A stretch of 64,000 bases of DNA from Synechococcus sp. WH 8101. Lineage in GTDB: Bacteria; Cyanobacteriota; Cyanobacteriia; PCC-6307; Cyanobiaceae. This document shows, piece after piece, positions 1 to 6,621 of the stretch. Each line of letters begins with the position of its first letter. Position 1 is the first letter of the stretch. A program made the position numbers and the translations under genes. The notes beneath the pieces were generated by a model. That model was not told the DNA's origin. It saw only the letters and a list, made by a program, of their open reading frames with translations, and made no database searches. The stretch spans positions 868,001-932,000 of the forward strand of contig NZ_CP035914.1 of assembly GCF_004209775.1 (NCBI RefSeq), read 5' to 3'.

Positions 1-401
1 AGCTCAAGTTGGTGCAGGTGAGTTGTGGCAGCAGCCTGCGGCCCACGGCCACCGTCACCCTGGCCAACGAAGAGGGACGGGAGCAGACCACGGCCGCGAT
101 CGGCACCGGGCCAGTCGATGCGGTGTGTCGGGCGCTCAACGCCCTGGCGGAGGAGCCCAACGAGCTGGTGGAGTTCTCGGTGAAATCGGTCACTGAGGGC
201 ATCGACGCCATGGGGGAGGTCACGATTCGGCTCCGGCGTGAAGGGCAGCTGTTCTCGGGGCACTCCGCCGACACCGATGTGGTGGTGGCGGCGGCTCAGG
301 CGTTCGTCAATGCCCTCAACCGCCTGGTGGCTGGTGCGTCCCGCTCCGCCATTCATCCCCAGCGCGATCATGCGGTCCTGGAGACCCGCCCGAGTCTCTG
401 A
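1..401 (+). CDS. leuA: 2-isopropylmalate synthase, C-terminal part (partial)
   Basis: This is the 3' end of a gene that begins before the window; the frame is open from base 3 to the TGA at 399-401. The product matches the C-terminal regulatory (LeuA dimer) domain of 2-isopropylmalate synthase, which carries the leucine feedback site. Recognisable stretches are [15 protein letters not shown] and [21 protein letters not shown]. The enzyme condenses acetyl-CoA with 2-oxoisovalerate in the first committed step of leucine synthesis. The catalytic TIM barrel lies outside the window. A sugar-permease gene follows only 5 bases later on the same strand, so the two may be co-transcribed. Confidence 0.93.
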   Translation, partial: LKLVQVSCGSSLRPTATVTLANEEGREQTTAAIGTGPVDAVCRALNALAEEPNELVEFSVKSVTEGIDAMGEVTIRLRREGQLFSGHSADTDVVVAAAQAFVNALNRLVAGASRSAIHPQRDHAVLETRPSL

Positions 402-406
402 ACACC

Positions 407-1243
407 ATGACCACCCGCGTGCGCGCCCGTTTCGCTCCGGTCCTGCAGCTGTTGGTGCTGATTCTGTTGGCGCTTGTGGTGCTGGTGCCCCTGCTCTGGT
501 TGGTGAGCACCTCCCTCAAAGGTCCTTCGGAAGACATCTTCACCAGTCCCCCGGCGCTGTTGCCTTCAGCACCGAGCCTTGAGGCCTATAGCCGCCTCTT
601 CCGCGACAACCCACTGGGGCTCTATCTGATCAACAGCACGATCGTCAGCGTGTTGGCGGTGGTGGCCAATTTGCTGTTTTGCTCCCTGGCCGCCTACCCC
701 CTGGCGCGCATGCGCTTTGCAGGCCGTGGCTTGGTGCTAGCCCTGGTGGTCGCCACCATCCTGATTCCCTTTCAGGTGGTGATGATTCCCCTCTATTTGT
801 TGATGGTGCAGCTCGGCCTGCGGAACACCTTGCTGGCCCTGGTGATCCCCCAGGCCGCCACCGCGTTTGGCCTCTACCTGCTGCGTCAGAGTTTTCTCGC
901 CGTGCCCGTGGAGCTGGAGGAGGCGGCTCGCATCGATGGGTGCAGCAAACTTGGTGAGTGGTGGAACGTGATGATCCCCGCGGCTCGGGCTGATCTGATC
1001 ACCCTGGCGATGTTTGTGTTCATCGGCACCTGGAGTGATTTCCTTTGGCCGCTGGTGATCCTGGATGACCCCCAGCTCTATACCCTTCCCCTTGGACTGC
1101 AGCAGCTGGCGAGCAGTTTTTCGCTCGACTGGCGCATCGTCGCTGCCGGCTCGGTGGTATCGATTTTGCCGGTGCTTGTGCTGTTTGTGTTGCTGCAGCG
1201 CTACATCCTTCCAAGTGCCAGCAGCGATGCGGTGAAGGGTTAA
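407..1243 (+). CDS. Carbohydrate ABC transporter permease (MalG type)
   Basis: A 278-residue inner-membrane permease of the MalG/UgpE class. It has about six hydrophobic segments, starting with a long one at residues 12-35. Near residue 170 it carries the EAA loop (EEAARIDG followed by IP) that docks the ATPase. Family knowledge places it as one half of a heterodimeric sugar-import channel. The usual partners (MalF-type permease, binding protein, ATPase) are not in the window, and upstream is leuA, so the substrate cannot be assigned. A GgtD-like role in glucosylglycerol or sucrose uptake is possible but is inference. The ATG lies 5 bases after the leuA stop. Confidence 0.88.
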   Translation: MTTRVRARFAPVLQLLVLILLALVVLVPLLWLVSTSLKGPSEDIFTSPPALLPSAPSLEAYSRLFRDNPLGLYLINSTIVSVLAVVANLLFCSLAAYPLARMRFAGRGLVLALVVATILIPFQVVMIPLYLLMVQLGLRNTLLALVIPQAATAFGLYLLRQSFLAVPVELEEAARIDGCSKLGEWWNVMIPAARADLITLAMFVFIGTWSDFLWPLVILDDPQLYTLPLGLQQLASSFSLDWRIVAAGSVVSILPVLVLFVLLQRYILPSASSDAVKG

Positions 1244-1614
1244 TCCTGGCTTGGCGGACCACTGCCAGCAGGGGGTTGGGGTGGCAGCAGGAAGGGTTGG
1301 CGGTTGAGCTCGGCCTGGCGTTTCGCCTGCTGCCGTTCCCGTTCTCGGGCTGCCGCCTGTTCCGTTTCCAGTGCTTGCAGCAGATCGCTGAATTGCGTGT
1401 CCAGCGCCTGTTGCCGTTGCCTCAGGTTGCCCATCTGCTCCTCCAACAGCTGACGGTTGTTCACCTGTTCTCGCTGCTCGATCGCCTCGACCCGTTCCCT
1501 GAGGCGGCGCAGGGCGCTGCTCTGCTGCCCCAGCGCCTGCCAGAGCACAACAAACAACACCGTCAGCAGGGCAGTGAGAGCGGCGGGAAGAAGACTCCAG
1601 CGGGGTCCAGGCAT
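1240..1614 (-). CDS. Small single-TM coiled-coil protein, unknown function
   Basis: Unrecognised protein of about 124 residues when started at the internal ATG at 1614 (MPGPRWSLLPAALT). The frame is open to 1698, but the upstream residues look non-native and overlap the next gene. One transmembrane segment (about residues 8-26) is followed by a long charged Gln/Glu/Arg-rich stretch with heptad character and then a Pro-rich C-terminus. It is likely anchored in the membrane with a coiled coil on one side. It converges with the permease gene and their ends overlap by 4 bases. Confidence 0.6.
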   Translation of the reverse strand: MPGPRWSLLPAALTALLTVLFVVLWQALGQQSSALRRLRERVEAIEQREQVNNRQLLEEQMGNLRQRQQALDTQFSDLLQALETEQAAARERERQQAKRQAELNRQPFLLPPQPPAGSGPPSQD

Positions 1615-1630
1615 GTCAGCTGAGCCTGCT

Positions 1631-2110
1631 TCAGTTGCAGCCTTGTACGGAGATGCGGTAGCTGAAACCGGTGGAATTGGGATCGCTACCGGTGCCAATC
1701 TTGAAGTTGATTTGGCTCACGGTCTTGCCCTGGGGAGCGGTGAACGGGCCGAACATGCGCCCTTTGCCGATCGGCGGCGTCATTGATTCCTGCACAACGC
1801 GCAGATTGCTGCCGTCGGTGAATTTGAGAAAGGCCTCCACCGGATAGGTGCCACTGGCGGTGGAGTCAGCGGTGAAGAAGAGCTTGTAGCTGCGGTAGGG
1901 GCCGTTCACCGCGAAGTCGGTGTTCCAGTTGGTGCGGCCGATCAGCTTCGGCTTGCCCACCCGTTTGGTCACGATGTTGCTACTGCCGTTCCCCCCCACC
2001 GGTGGCAGGAAGGTGCAGGCTGCCTTCGCAGCGGGGGCAAGACCGACGACGACGGCGAGGGCCATCGCTGCCCCGAAACCGCTGACCTGATGGGGAGTGC
2101 GGCGGATCAT
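1631..2110 (-). CDS. Secreted conserved hypothetical protein
   Basis: No function is recognised. Starting at the ATG at 2110 gives about 159 residues beginning MIRRTPHQ. They form a textbook signal peptide: basic start, hydrophobic run AMALAVVVGLAP, then an AAKA-A cleavage site. A longer frame to 2164 would put 18 residues before it and bury the signal. The mature part is a Gly/Ser/Thr-rich, probably beta-rich domain with two cysteines, one just after cleavage and one at the C-terminus (SVQGCN), which could form a disulphide. It is probably exported to the periplasm. Confidence 0.6.
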   Translation of the reverse strand: MIRRTPHQVSGFGAAMALAVVVGLAPAAKAACTFLPPVGGNGSSNIVTKRVGKPKLIGRTNWNTDFAVNGPYRSYKLFFTADSTASGTYPVEAFLKFTDGSNLRVVQESMTPPIGKGRMFGPFTAPQGKTVSQINFKIGTGSDPNSTGFSYRISVQGCN

Positions 2111-2197
2111 CGCTCCAGCAATCAACTGCTTGCTCTCTAGCAGTGCACCGTTGGGATGGCCCATGCCCTAGACCATGAACGTGGGTGAGGACAAACC

Positions 2198-2443
2198 ATG
2201 GCCTTGGCGGATCTGGATCGGTTGCTCGAGCTGCGCGGCCAGGACCCGGAATTGGCGCAGGTGATGGCCGAACCTCTGGCGATGGACCAGTTGATCGCTC
2301 TGGCGGCGGCTAGGGGCCTGGCGGTGACGGAGGCGGATGTGCTCGCGGCTCAGGAGCGCGCAGACGCGGCGATGGCGCCGCAACAGTTGCAAGAACGTGT
2401 CGCACAGGAGGCCCGGCGCTTACGCCATTTCATTCAGGGGTGA
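2198..2443 (+). CDS. Nif11-domain (nif11-like leader) small protein
   Basis: An 81-residue protein matching the Nif11/TIGR03798 helical domain. It shows the typical pattern of a leucine-rich first helix, 'DPELAQ', 'MDQLIALAAARGLAVTEADVLAA', then a charged helix. In picocyanobacteria this fold is best known as the leader of prochlorosin and other RiPP precursors. Here the protein ends shortly after the domain (RRLRHFIQG), with no GG/GA cleavage site and no Cys/Ser/Thr-rich core. It is therefore more likely a stand-alone Nif11 protein than a peptide precursor. No modification enzyme lies nearby. Confidence 0.7.
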   Translation: MALADLDRLLELRGQDPELAQVMAEPLAMDQLIALAAARGLAVTEADVLAAQERADAAMAPQQLQERVAQEARRLRHFIQG

Positions 2444-2568
2444 CCGTCGGGCCACGCTCCAGGGGGTGATCACTTGGGGTGGTCTTGATGACGTGAGACG
2501 GTGTCGCTCGACACGGCACGCTGATGCACGTCCCGCCGAATCTTGGTCGGGATTGCGAAGGATGAGAC

Positions 2569-2733
2569 GTGACGTTCTGGAAAGATTGGGCTCCTGCGGA
2601 GCAGGCAGTGCGGGCAACCGTTGAATGGTTCCGTGAAGATGACAACTTCACCCTGATCTGCCACCGCGATCCCGCCGATCCTGTTGATCAGGACTCTTTT
2701 CTGTCTTGGGATGATCTGATCGGTCAGCGCTGA
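2569..2733 (+). CDS. Small ORF, 54 residues, candidate unannotated protein
   Basis: A GTG-started frame of 54 codons, beginning MTFWKDWAPAEQAVRATVEW and ending DLIGQR-stop at 2731-2733. It has a plausible Shine-Dalgarno (AAGGATGAG) at 2558-2566, just before the start. The composition is protein-like: acidic and aromatic-rich, with Trp at positions 4, 7, 20 and 47, and predicted helical. It fills the gap between the Nif11 gene and the ferredoxin gene on the same strand. No family is recognised. An overlapping ATG frame at 2562 gives only a 20-residue low-quality peptide. Confidence 0.45.
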   Translation: MTFWKDWAPAEQAVRATVEWFREDDNFTLICHRDPADPVDQDSFLSWDDLIGQR

Positions 2734-2844
2734 CCAGGCATCAGCCCAGTTGATCGGCTCGTGTTGAGCCTGTCAGCACTCGCTGACCGATGGTCACCGC
2801 TTCGCTGCCGCTACCTAGGACTACGGTGACCTCTCCGGTTCGTC

Positions 2845-3126
2845 ATGGCTTCGTTCACCATCTCCATCGACGGTGGCTCCAGCTTCAGTTGCGCCGATGA
2901 CCAATACATCCTCGATGCAGCTGAAGAGCAGGGCATCGATCTTCCTTATTCCTGCCGCGCAGGCGCCTGCAGCACCTGTGCCGGCAAGATCCTCAGCGGC
3001 AGTGTGGATCAATCCGATCAGAGCTTTCTGGATGATGATCAGATCGCCAAGGGATATGCCCTCCTCTGTGTGAGCTATCCCCTGAGCGATTGCAGTGTGA
3101 AAACCGACGTCGAAGACGAGCTCTGA
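2845..3126 (+). CDS. Plant-type [2Fe-2S] ferredoxin
   Basis: A 93-residue soluble ferredoxin. The cluster-binding loop CRAGACSTC (Cys at about 37, 42 and 45) and the distal Cys in LLCVSYP complete the four-cysteine [2Fe-2S] site of plant/cyanobacterial ferredoxins. The acidic surface and the C-terminal KTDVEDEL are typical of FNR-binding ferredoxins. It would accept electrons from photosystem I and pass them to FNR, nitrite reductase and other enzymes. It is short enough to be a PetF paralogue rather than certainly the main photosynthetic ferredoxin, so I leave the symbol empty. It is a single gene with its own upstream region (2734-2844). Confidence 0.92.
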   Translation: MASFTISIDGGSSFSCADDQYILDAAEEQGIDLPYSCRAGACSTCAGKILSGSVDQSDQSFLDDDQIAKGYALLCVSYPLSDCSVKTDVEDEL

Positions 3127-3128
3127 TC

Positions 3129-3335
3129 TCAGCGCAGCATCACGACATCGGGGGTTTCATCCATGACCTGCCCCATCCAGCGGGCATGGGTGACAGCCCC
3201 CTCGTGGCTATGGAAGGCCCAGGCTGAATCGGGCGAGGTGACGTTTTCAATCCGTTGGTCCTTTTCATTGACGCGGAAGTAGGTGCCGGCTTTGGGGCTG
3301 CGGAGCACATAACGCTCAAGATGGGTGGCCGTCAT
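3129..3335 (-). CDS. Small conserved hypothetical protein
   Basis: About 68 residues when started at the ATG at 3335 (MTATHLERYVLRSPKAGTYFRV). That start has GAGAA 5 bases upstream. An ATG at 3356 would add MSLIENG. The frame is open to 3545, but the extra N-terminus is Arg/Ala-rich and overlaps the neighbouring gene, so it looks like a shadow. The C-terminal half contains SAWAFHSHEGAVTHARWMGQ. No family or function is recognised. It converges on the ferredoxin gene with 2 bases between stops. Confidence 0.55.
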   Translation of the reverse strand: MTATHLERYVLRSPKAGTYFRVNEKDQRIENVTSPDSAWAFHSHEGAVTHARWMGQVMDETPDVVMLR

Positions 3336-3471
3336 GCCGTTCTCGATGAGACTCATCCCATGCCTAGCGGTGCCGCTGCAGGCGTTCGGCTGTCTTCGTA
3401 ATTCCTCCATTTTTCTGCCCGCGAATGTTTTCCTGCGCACCTCAAGGGCTGCTCCCCCCGGGCTGACCTGC

Positions 3472-3903
3472 TCAGCCAGGCAGTGGTGAGCGGCGGCTCC
3501 AGCAAAGGTCCTGCGGCGCCTCCAGCCAGCTCTGGTGGCCACCATTGCGGAACCAGGGCTCGGCCTGCGGCGTCAGGGGAGGCAGCTCCAGGTCCCATTG
3601 GGCAGCGAAATAGGCCGCAGCTTCTGTGGCGGTCGCCGCGTGGGGTTGCTGCCAGTGCACGAGGGCGAGCCGGGTGGCGCGGATCGTGAGGATGGCCATG
3701 CGGTCCCCTTCCGTTGCCTCAGTCCGGGGTTCGATGCGCTCGTTCACGTCTTCGTTCAGCACGAACAGTCGAAGCGGAGAGGGGCTGTCGCGTCCGTCCA
3801 GGTCGTATTTGTTGAGGTAGAGGCTGCGGGCTCGCTGAAACAGGGGGGAGGGTGCCGTGTGCATCAGCCGCTCGAAGGCGGCCTGAAGGGAGCGGCTGCT
3901 CAT
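3472..3903 (-). CDS. Conserved hypothetical protein
   Basis: A 143-residue protein starting at the ATG at 3903 (MSSRSLQAAFERLMHTAPSPLFQRARSLYLNKYDLDGRDSP). The open frame continues to 4194, but that extension is antisense to the next plus-strand gene and is rejected. No known domain is recognised. It has a mixed alpha/beta composition, with an acidic middle (NEDVNERIEPRTEATEGDRM) and a Trp-rich C-terminal half. It is probably soluble. It is divergent from the gene at 3955, with only 51 bases between the start codons, so the two promoters must overlap or sit very close. Confidence 0.6.
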   Translation of the reverse strand: MSSRSLQAAFERLMHTAPSPLFQRARSLYLNKYDLDGRDSPSPLRLFVLNEDVNERIEPRTEATEGDRMAILTIRATRLALVHWQQPHAATATEAAAYFAAQWDLELPPLTPQAEPWFRNGGHQSWLEAPQDLCWSRRSPLPG

Positions 3904-3954
3904 GACAAGGGGTGAGGGGCGTGGGATGATGGTGACAGTTCCCAGGGTGGACCA

Positions 3955-4212
3955 ATGGAGGATCCAGGACGCTCCGTTTATCGGCTCGCGTCCCTCGATG
4001 GAGCTCCCCATCCGGTCTTGGATGCCCCCTACGACTCCCTGGAAGCGGCTGAGTTGGCCGCGCAGAGCTGGTGCGCCGGCCAGGGGCGGCTGTCGGGGCT
4101 GGCGGAGCGGGGGATTGCGGTGGAGGTGCAGACCCGGGCCGGGGTCTGGCGCACCGTGGACTACCCGCTGAGCTGCCTGAGAAGCGCTAGACATGAATCA
4201 GCGTGGCGCTGA
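3955..4212 (+). CDS. Small conserved hypothetical protein
   Basis: An 85-residue protein (MEDPGRSVYRLASLDG) with no recognised family. The sequence suggests one small alpha/beta domain: 'YDSLEAAELAAQSWCAGQG' looks like a helix that packs on strands 'IAVEVQTRAGVWRTVDYP'. Its 3' end overlaps the start of the thiamine-binding-type gene by 20 bases in a different frame, so the two are likely translated from one message. Confidence 0.55.
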   Translation: MEDPGRSVYRLASLDGAPHPVLDAPYDSLEAAELAAQSWCAGQGRLSGLAERGIAVEVQTRAGVWRTVDYPLSCLRSARHESAWR

Positions 4213-4522
4213 TGACGTGCAGGTGAGCGTGGATCTCTGTGTGGTGCCCCTGGGTGTTGGCGTGTCGTTGGCGCCCTATGTGGCCGCCTGTCAGGAGGTG
4301 ATCGAGGCGGCCGGCCTCGACCATGAACTCGGTCCGAACGGCACAGCGATCGAGGGTGAGTGGGAGGCGGTGTTCGCCTGCGTGCGGGACTGTCATGACG
4401 CCGTGCATCGGCTCGGTGCGCCGCGGATCTACACCACGCTCAAGGTGAACACCCGCGCAGATCGTGAGCAATCGTTCCGCGAGAAGGTGCCCAGCGTGGA
4501 AGCCAGTCGGGGCCAGCGTTAG
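4193..4522 (+). CDS. MTH1187/YkoF-type thiamine-binding protein
   Basis: A 109-residue protein of the UPF0045/MTH1187 family. The ferredoxin-like fold signature is visible: VSVDLCVVPLGVGVSLAPYVAACQEVIEAAG, then 'HELGPNGTAIEGEWEAVFACVRDCHDAVHRLGAPRIYTTLKV'. Structures of the family bind thiamine or related pyrimidines between subunits, and family members are cytoplasmic. The ATG at 4193 overlaps the preceding small gene. No thiamine-synthesis gene or riboswitch is evident nearby, so the physiological ligand remains inferred from the family only. Confidence 0.8.
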   Translation: MNQRGADDVQVSVDLCVVPLGVGVSLAPYVAACQEVIEAAGLDHELGPNGTAIEGEWEAVFACVRDCHDAVHRLGAPRIYTTLKVNTRADREQSFREKVPSVEASRGQR

Positions 4523-4603
4523 GGCTAATCGGTAGAACTTCGGAGCAAACGCACCACCTCACTCCCGGCGTGGGTCTACTAAGACCAGGATTGAGAGGTT
4601 GTG

Positions 4604-5101
4604 ATGGGGCGCTGGTGGGCTTTGCTCTGGTGTGCGGCGGCTGGGGCGGTCTTGCCAGGCTTGGCGCCCCCCGTGGCTGCTGAAAGCTGGGATCGCATCG
4701 GTCGTTATGCCGAGCTGATCCGACAGGCGGGCACCCAGACCCTGGTGGCGAACGATTGCCCGCCAGCGCTGATGGGGGCCTTTCATGAGGGCCGTAATGC
4801 TCTTCTGCTCTGCGCCAACAACCTGGCCAATGATCCGGTGCAGATCTGGACCGTGCTCGCCCATGAATCGGCCCATGTGATGCAGCACTGTCACAACGGG
4901 CCATTGCTGGCGGTGGAGCAGCTTGGTGAGGCCCGGGAGACGATCCGCAAGCAATCCTCCCAGGCTCTGCGGGAGCTGCGGCTCTATCACCCCAGCCAGC
5001 AACGGGAGGAGCTGGAGGCCCGTCTGGTGCAGGGCCTGCCAGCGGCTGAGGTGGAGGCCCTCTTTCGGCGCTTCTGTGCCGAACGCCTGATCCGGCGCTA
5101 A
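4604..5101 (+). CDS. Secreted protein with HExxH metallopeptidase-like motif
   Basis: About 165 residues. The N-terminus is a signal peptide (basic-aromatic start, hydrophobic core, cleavage near PPVAA-ES). Near residue 87 the sequence reads VLAHESAHVMQHC, an HExxH zinc-binding motif of the minimal metallopeptidase type. A third metal ligand cannot be assigned by eye. Cysteines at 'NDCPP' and 'LLCANN' could form a periplasmic disulphide. I start at the ATG at 4604, which has GAGAGG at 4593-4598; a GTG lies 3 bases upstream. Conserved but uncharacterised; protease activity is inference. Confidence 0.6.
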   Translation: MGRWWALLWCAAAGAVLPGLAPPVAAESWDRIGRYAELIRQAGTQTLVANDCPPALMGAFHEGRNALLLCANNLANDPVQIWTVLAHESAHVMQHCHNGPLLAVEQLGEARETIRKQSSQALRELRLYHPSQQREELEARLVQGLPAAEVEALFRRFCAERLIRR

Positions 5102-5150
5102 CCCATGGAGCAGGTGCAGCCCGGAGGTGCCCGTGATCGGGAGGGGAGCG

Positions 5151-5489
5151 ATGGATGACAGCGACCATCCGGTCACCCCGCTCACAGGCCCCACCCTCGA
5201 TGCGGAGGGGCGGCTCACCTACATCGGCGAGGACGGACGTCGCTATGTGGTGGTGGAAGGGGTGGAACTCGATGCCGAAGGCTCGGCCCGGGTGATGGAG
5301 GCCCTGCAGGCCGCCGGGCCTCTGTTTCAGGAGATCGAAGCGCTCTGCCACGGCTGGTTGGAGCGGGTGAGTCGGGCGCCGCTGCAGCGGCAGGAGGCGA
5401 TTGCCCTCTTGTTGGCGACGCTCGAGACCGTGCTGGAGGTGGCTGACGACGACGACATTGCAGATGGGAACGGTGCTGGCGATCCCTGA
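5151..5489 (+). CDS. Conserved hypothetical acidic protein
   Basis: 112 residues from the ATG at 5151, chosen because GGGAGGGGAG at 5139-5148 is an excellent ribosome site; the frame is open to 5127. The N-terminal half is beta-like (LTYIGEDGRRYVVVEGVELDAEG). The C-terminal half is helical (ARVMEALQAAGPLFQEIEALCHGWLERV) and ends in an acidic tail with a run of Asp. No family is recognised. It is followed on the same strand by a membrane protein gene. Confidence 0.55.
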   Translation: MDDSDHPVTPLTGPTLDAEGRLTYIGEDGRRYVVVEGVELDAEGSARVMEALQAAGPLFQEIEALCHGWLERVSRAPLQRQEAIALLLATLETVLEVADDDDIADGNGAGDP

Positions 5490-5533
5490 GCGGCTGTGCG
5501 TACGGTGTGGAGGTTTTTGAAAGGTCGGCTTCG

Positions 5534-5950
5534 ATGGCTTCCGCAGTTCGCGGCTTCTGGCTGATGACCTGGTGCGGGTTGGTGGGCAATGTGCTCGCCC
5601 TGCCCCTGATCGGCTGGTTTGCTTTCACCTCCACCGCCCTGCGGGCCGCCAACATCAGCGTGGCCTTCAGCCTGGCCTGGCCTGCGGCGATCGTGGGGAT
5701 CGTTGCCAGTGCGGGGTTGCTGGCGCGCCGTCGCTGGGGGGTGATCGTGGCCATCGTTGCCCTTTCCATGGCTCTGGCCGCCTCCCTCCCCTACGGGATC
5801 GTGCGCCTGGCCCTGATCTCCGTGGGAGCGGATCCCGAAGCCCTTCCCCTGGGAGGCTTGTCGTTGCTCTTGGCGCTGGTCAACCTGCTGGCGCTCCTGT
5901 ATTGGTGCCGTCCCGAGCATCGACAGTTTCTGCGCGGCAGCCTGCTCTGA
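5534..5950 (+). CDS. Four-helix integral membrane protein, unknown function
   Basis: 138 residues from the ATG at 5534 (MASAVRGFWLMTWCG), which has AAAGG at 5519-5523. Four hydrophobic segments are evident: about residues 8-28, 40-58, 68-90 and 105-125. Only short loops and a charged C-terminus (CRPEHRQFLRGSLL) lie between and after them. No catalytic motif or known family is seen. The pseudouridine synthase gene follows immediately, so co-transcription is likely. Confidence 0.55.
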   Translation: MASAVRGFWLMTWCGLVGNVLALPLIGWFAFTSTALRAANISVAFSLAWPAAIVGIVASAGLLARRRWGVIVAIVALSMALAASLPYGIVRLALISVGADPEALPLGGLSLLLALVNLLALLYWCRPEHRQFLRGSLL

Positions 5951-5955
5951 ATGCT

Positions 5956-6603
5956 TTGTCCCTGGCAGGGATCGAGTGCGTTCATGCCGATCCCTGGCTC
6001 TGCATCGTGAACAAGCCCGCCGGTTGGCTCTGCCAGCCCGGTCTGGGCCCTGGCCAGGCCGACGCCTTGATCGGTCGTCTGCAACGGGATCAGCCCGAGC
6101 TGCGGCTGGTGCATCGGCTGGATCGGGACACGTCAGGGTTGTTGCTCCTGGCCCGCTCGCCTCAGGCCTTGCGCTCGTTGAGCCAGCTGTTTGAGCATCG
6201 GCTGGTGCAGAAGCTCTATGTCGCCGATGTGTTGGGGCGACCTGCCGGCGTTTCCGGCCGACTCAGCTGGCCTCTGGCCCGTTTGGAGCGCTCACCACCT
6301 CGCTATGGCCCCCATCCCCAGGGGCGCGCCAGCCTCACCTGCTGGCGTTTGGCCGAGGCCTGCGGGTCCTGCAGCCGTCTATGGCTGCGGCCCCGCACCG
6401 GTCGTTCCCATCAGTTGCGCGCCCATTGCGCCAGCTTTGGTCTGCCGATCCTGGGGGATCCGATCTATGGCGCTGACAGCGCAGCCCTGACTGCGGCGCA
6501 ACGGCTCCATCTGCATGCCGCAGCATTGGCCTTCCGCCATCCCTTTACCGGTCAACGTCTGCGGGTGCGTTCAGCCGTGCCGTTCCCATGCCCGCCCGAC
6601 TGA
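5956..6603 (+). CDS. RluA-family RNA pseudouridine synthase
   Basis: About 215 residues. The catalytic motif HRLDRDTSGLLLLA contains the invariant Asp of RluA/RluC/RluD enzymes. 'VNKPAGWL', 'RPRTGRSHQLRAHCASFGLPILGDPIYG' and the C-terminal 'LHLHAAALAFRHP' are also typical. It isomerises uridine to pseudouridine in rRNA or tRNA; the target cannot be told. There is no S4 domain, so this is a short TruC-like form. The start is uncertain: the frame has no ATG near the family N-terminus, and I use the TTG at 5956. An out-of-frame ATG at 5951 directly follows the previous stop. Confidence 0.82.
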   Translation: MSLAGIECVHADPWLCIVNKPAGWLCQPGLGPGQADALIGRLQRDQPELRLVHRLDRDTSGLLLLARSPQALRSLSQLFEHRLVQKLYVADVLGRPAGVSGRLSWPLARLERSPPRYGPHPQGRASLTCWRLAEACGSCSRLWLRPRTGRSHQLRAHCASFGLPILGDPIYGADSAALTAAQRLHLHAAALAFRHPFTGQRLRVRSAVPFPCPPD

Positions 6604-6621
6604 TGCACAAGTCGGGCCCCC

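Noticed and set aside
2444-2568. Small hairpins (GTGTC/GACAC and TCCCG/CGGGA) before the 54-codon ORF
   Set aside because: Five-base stems are common by chance at this base composition and there is no T run.
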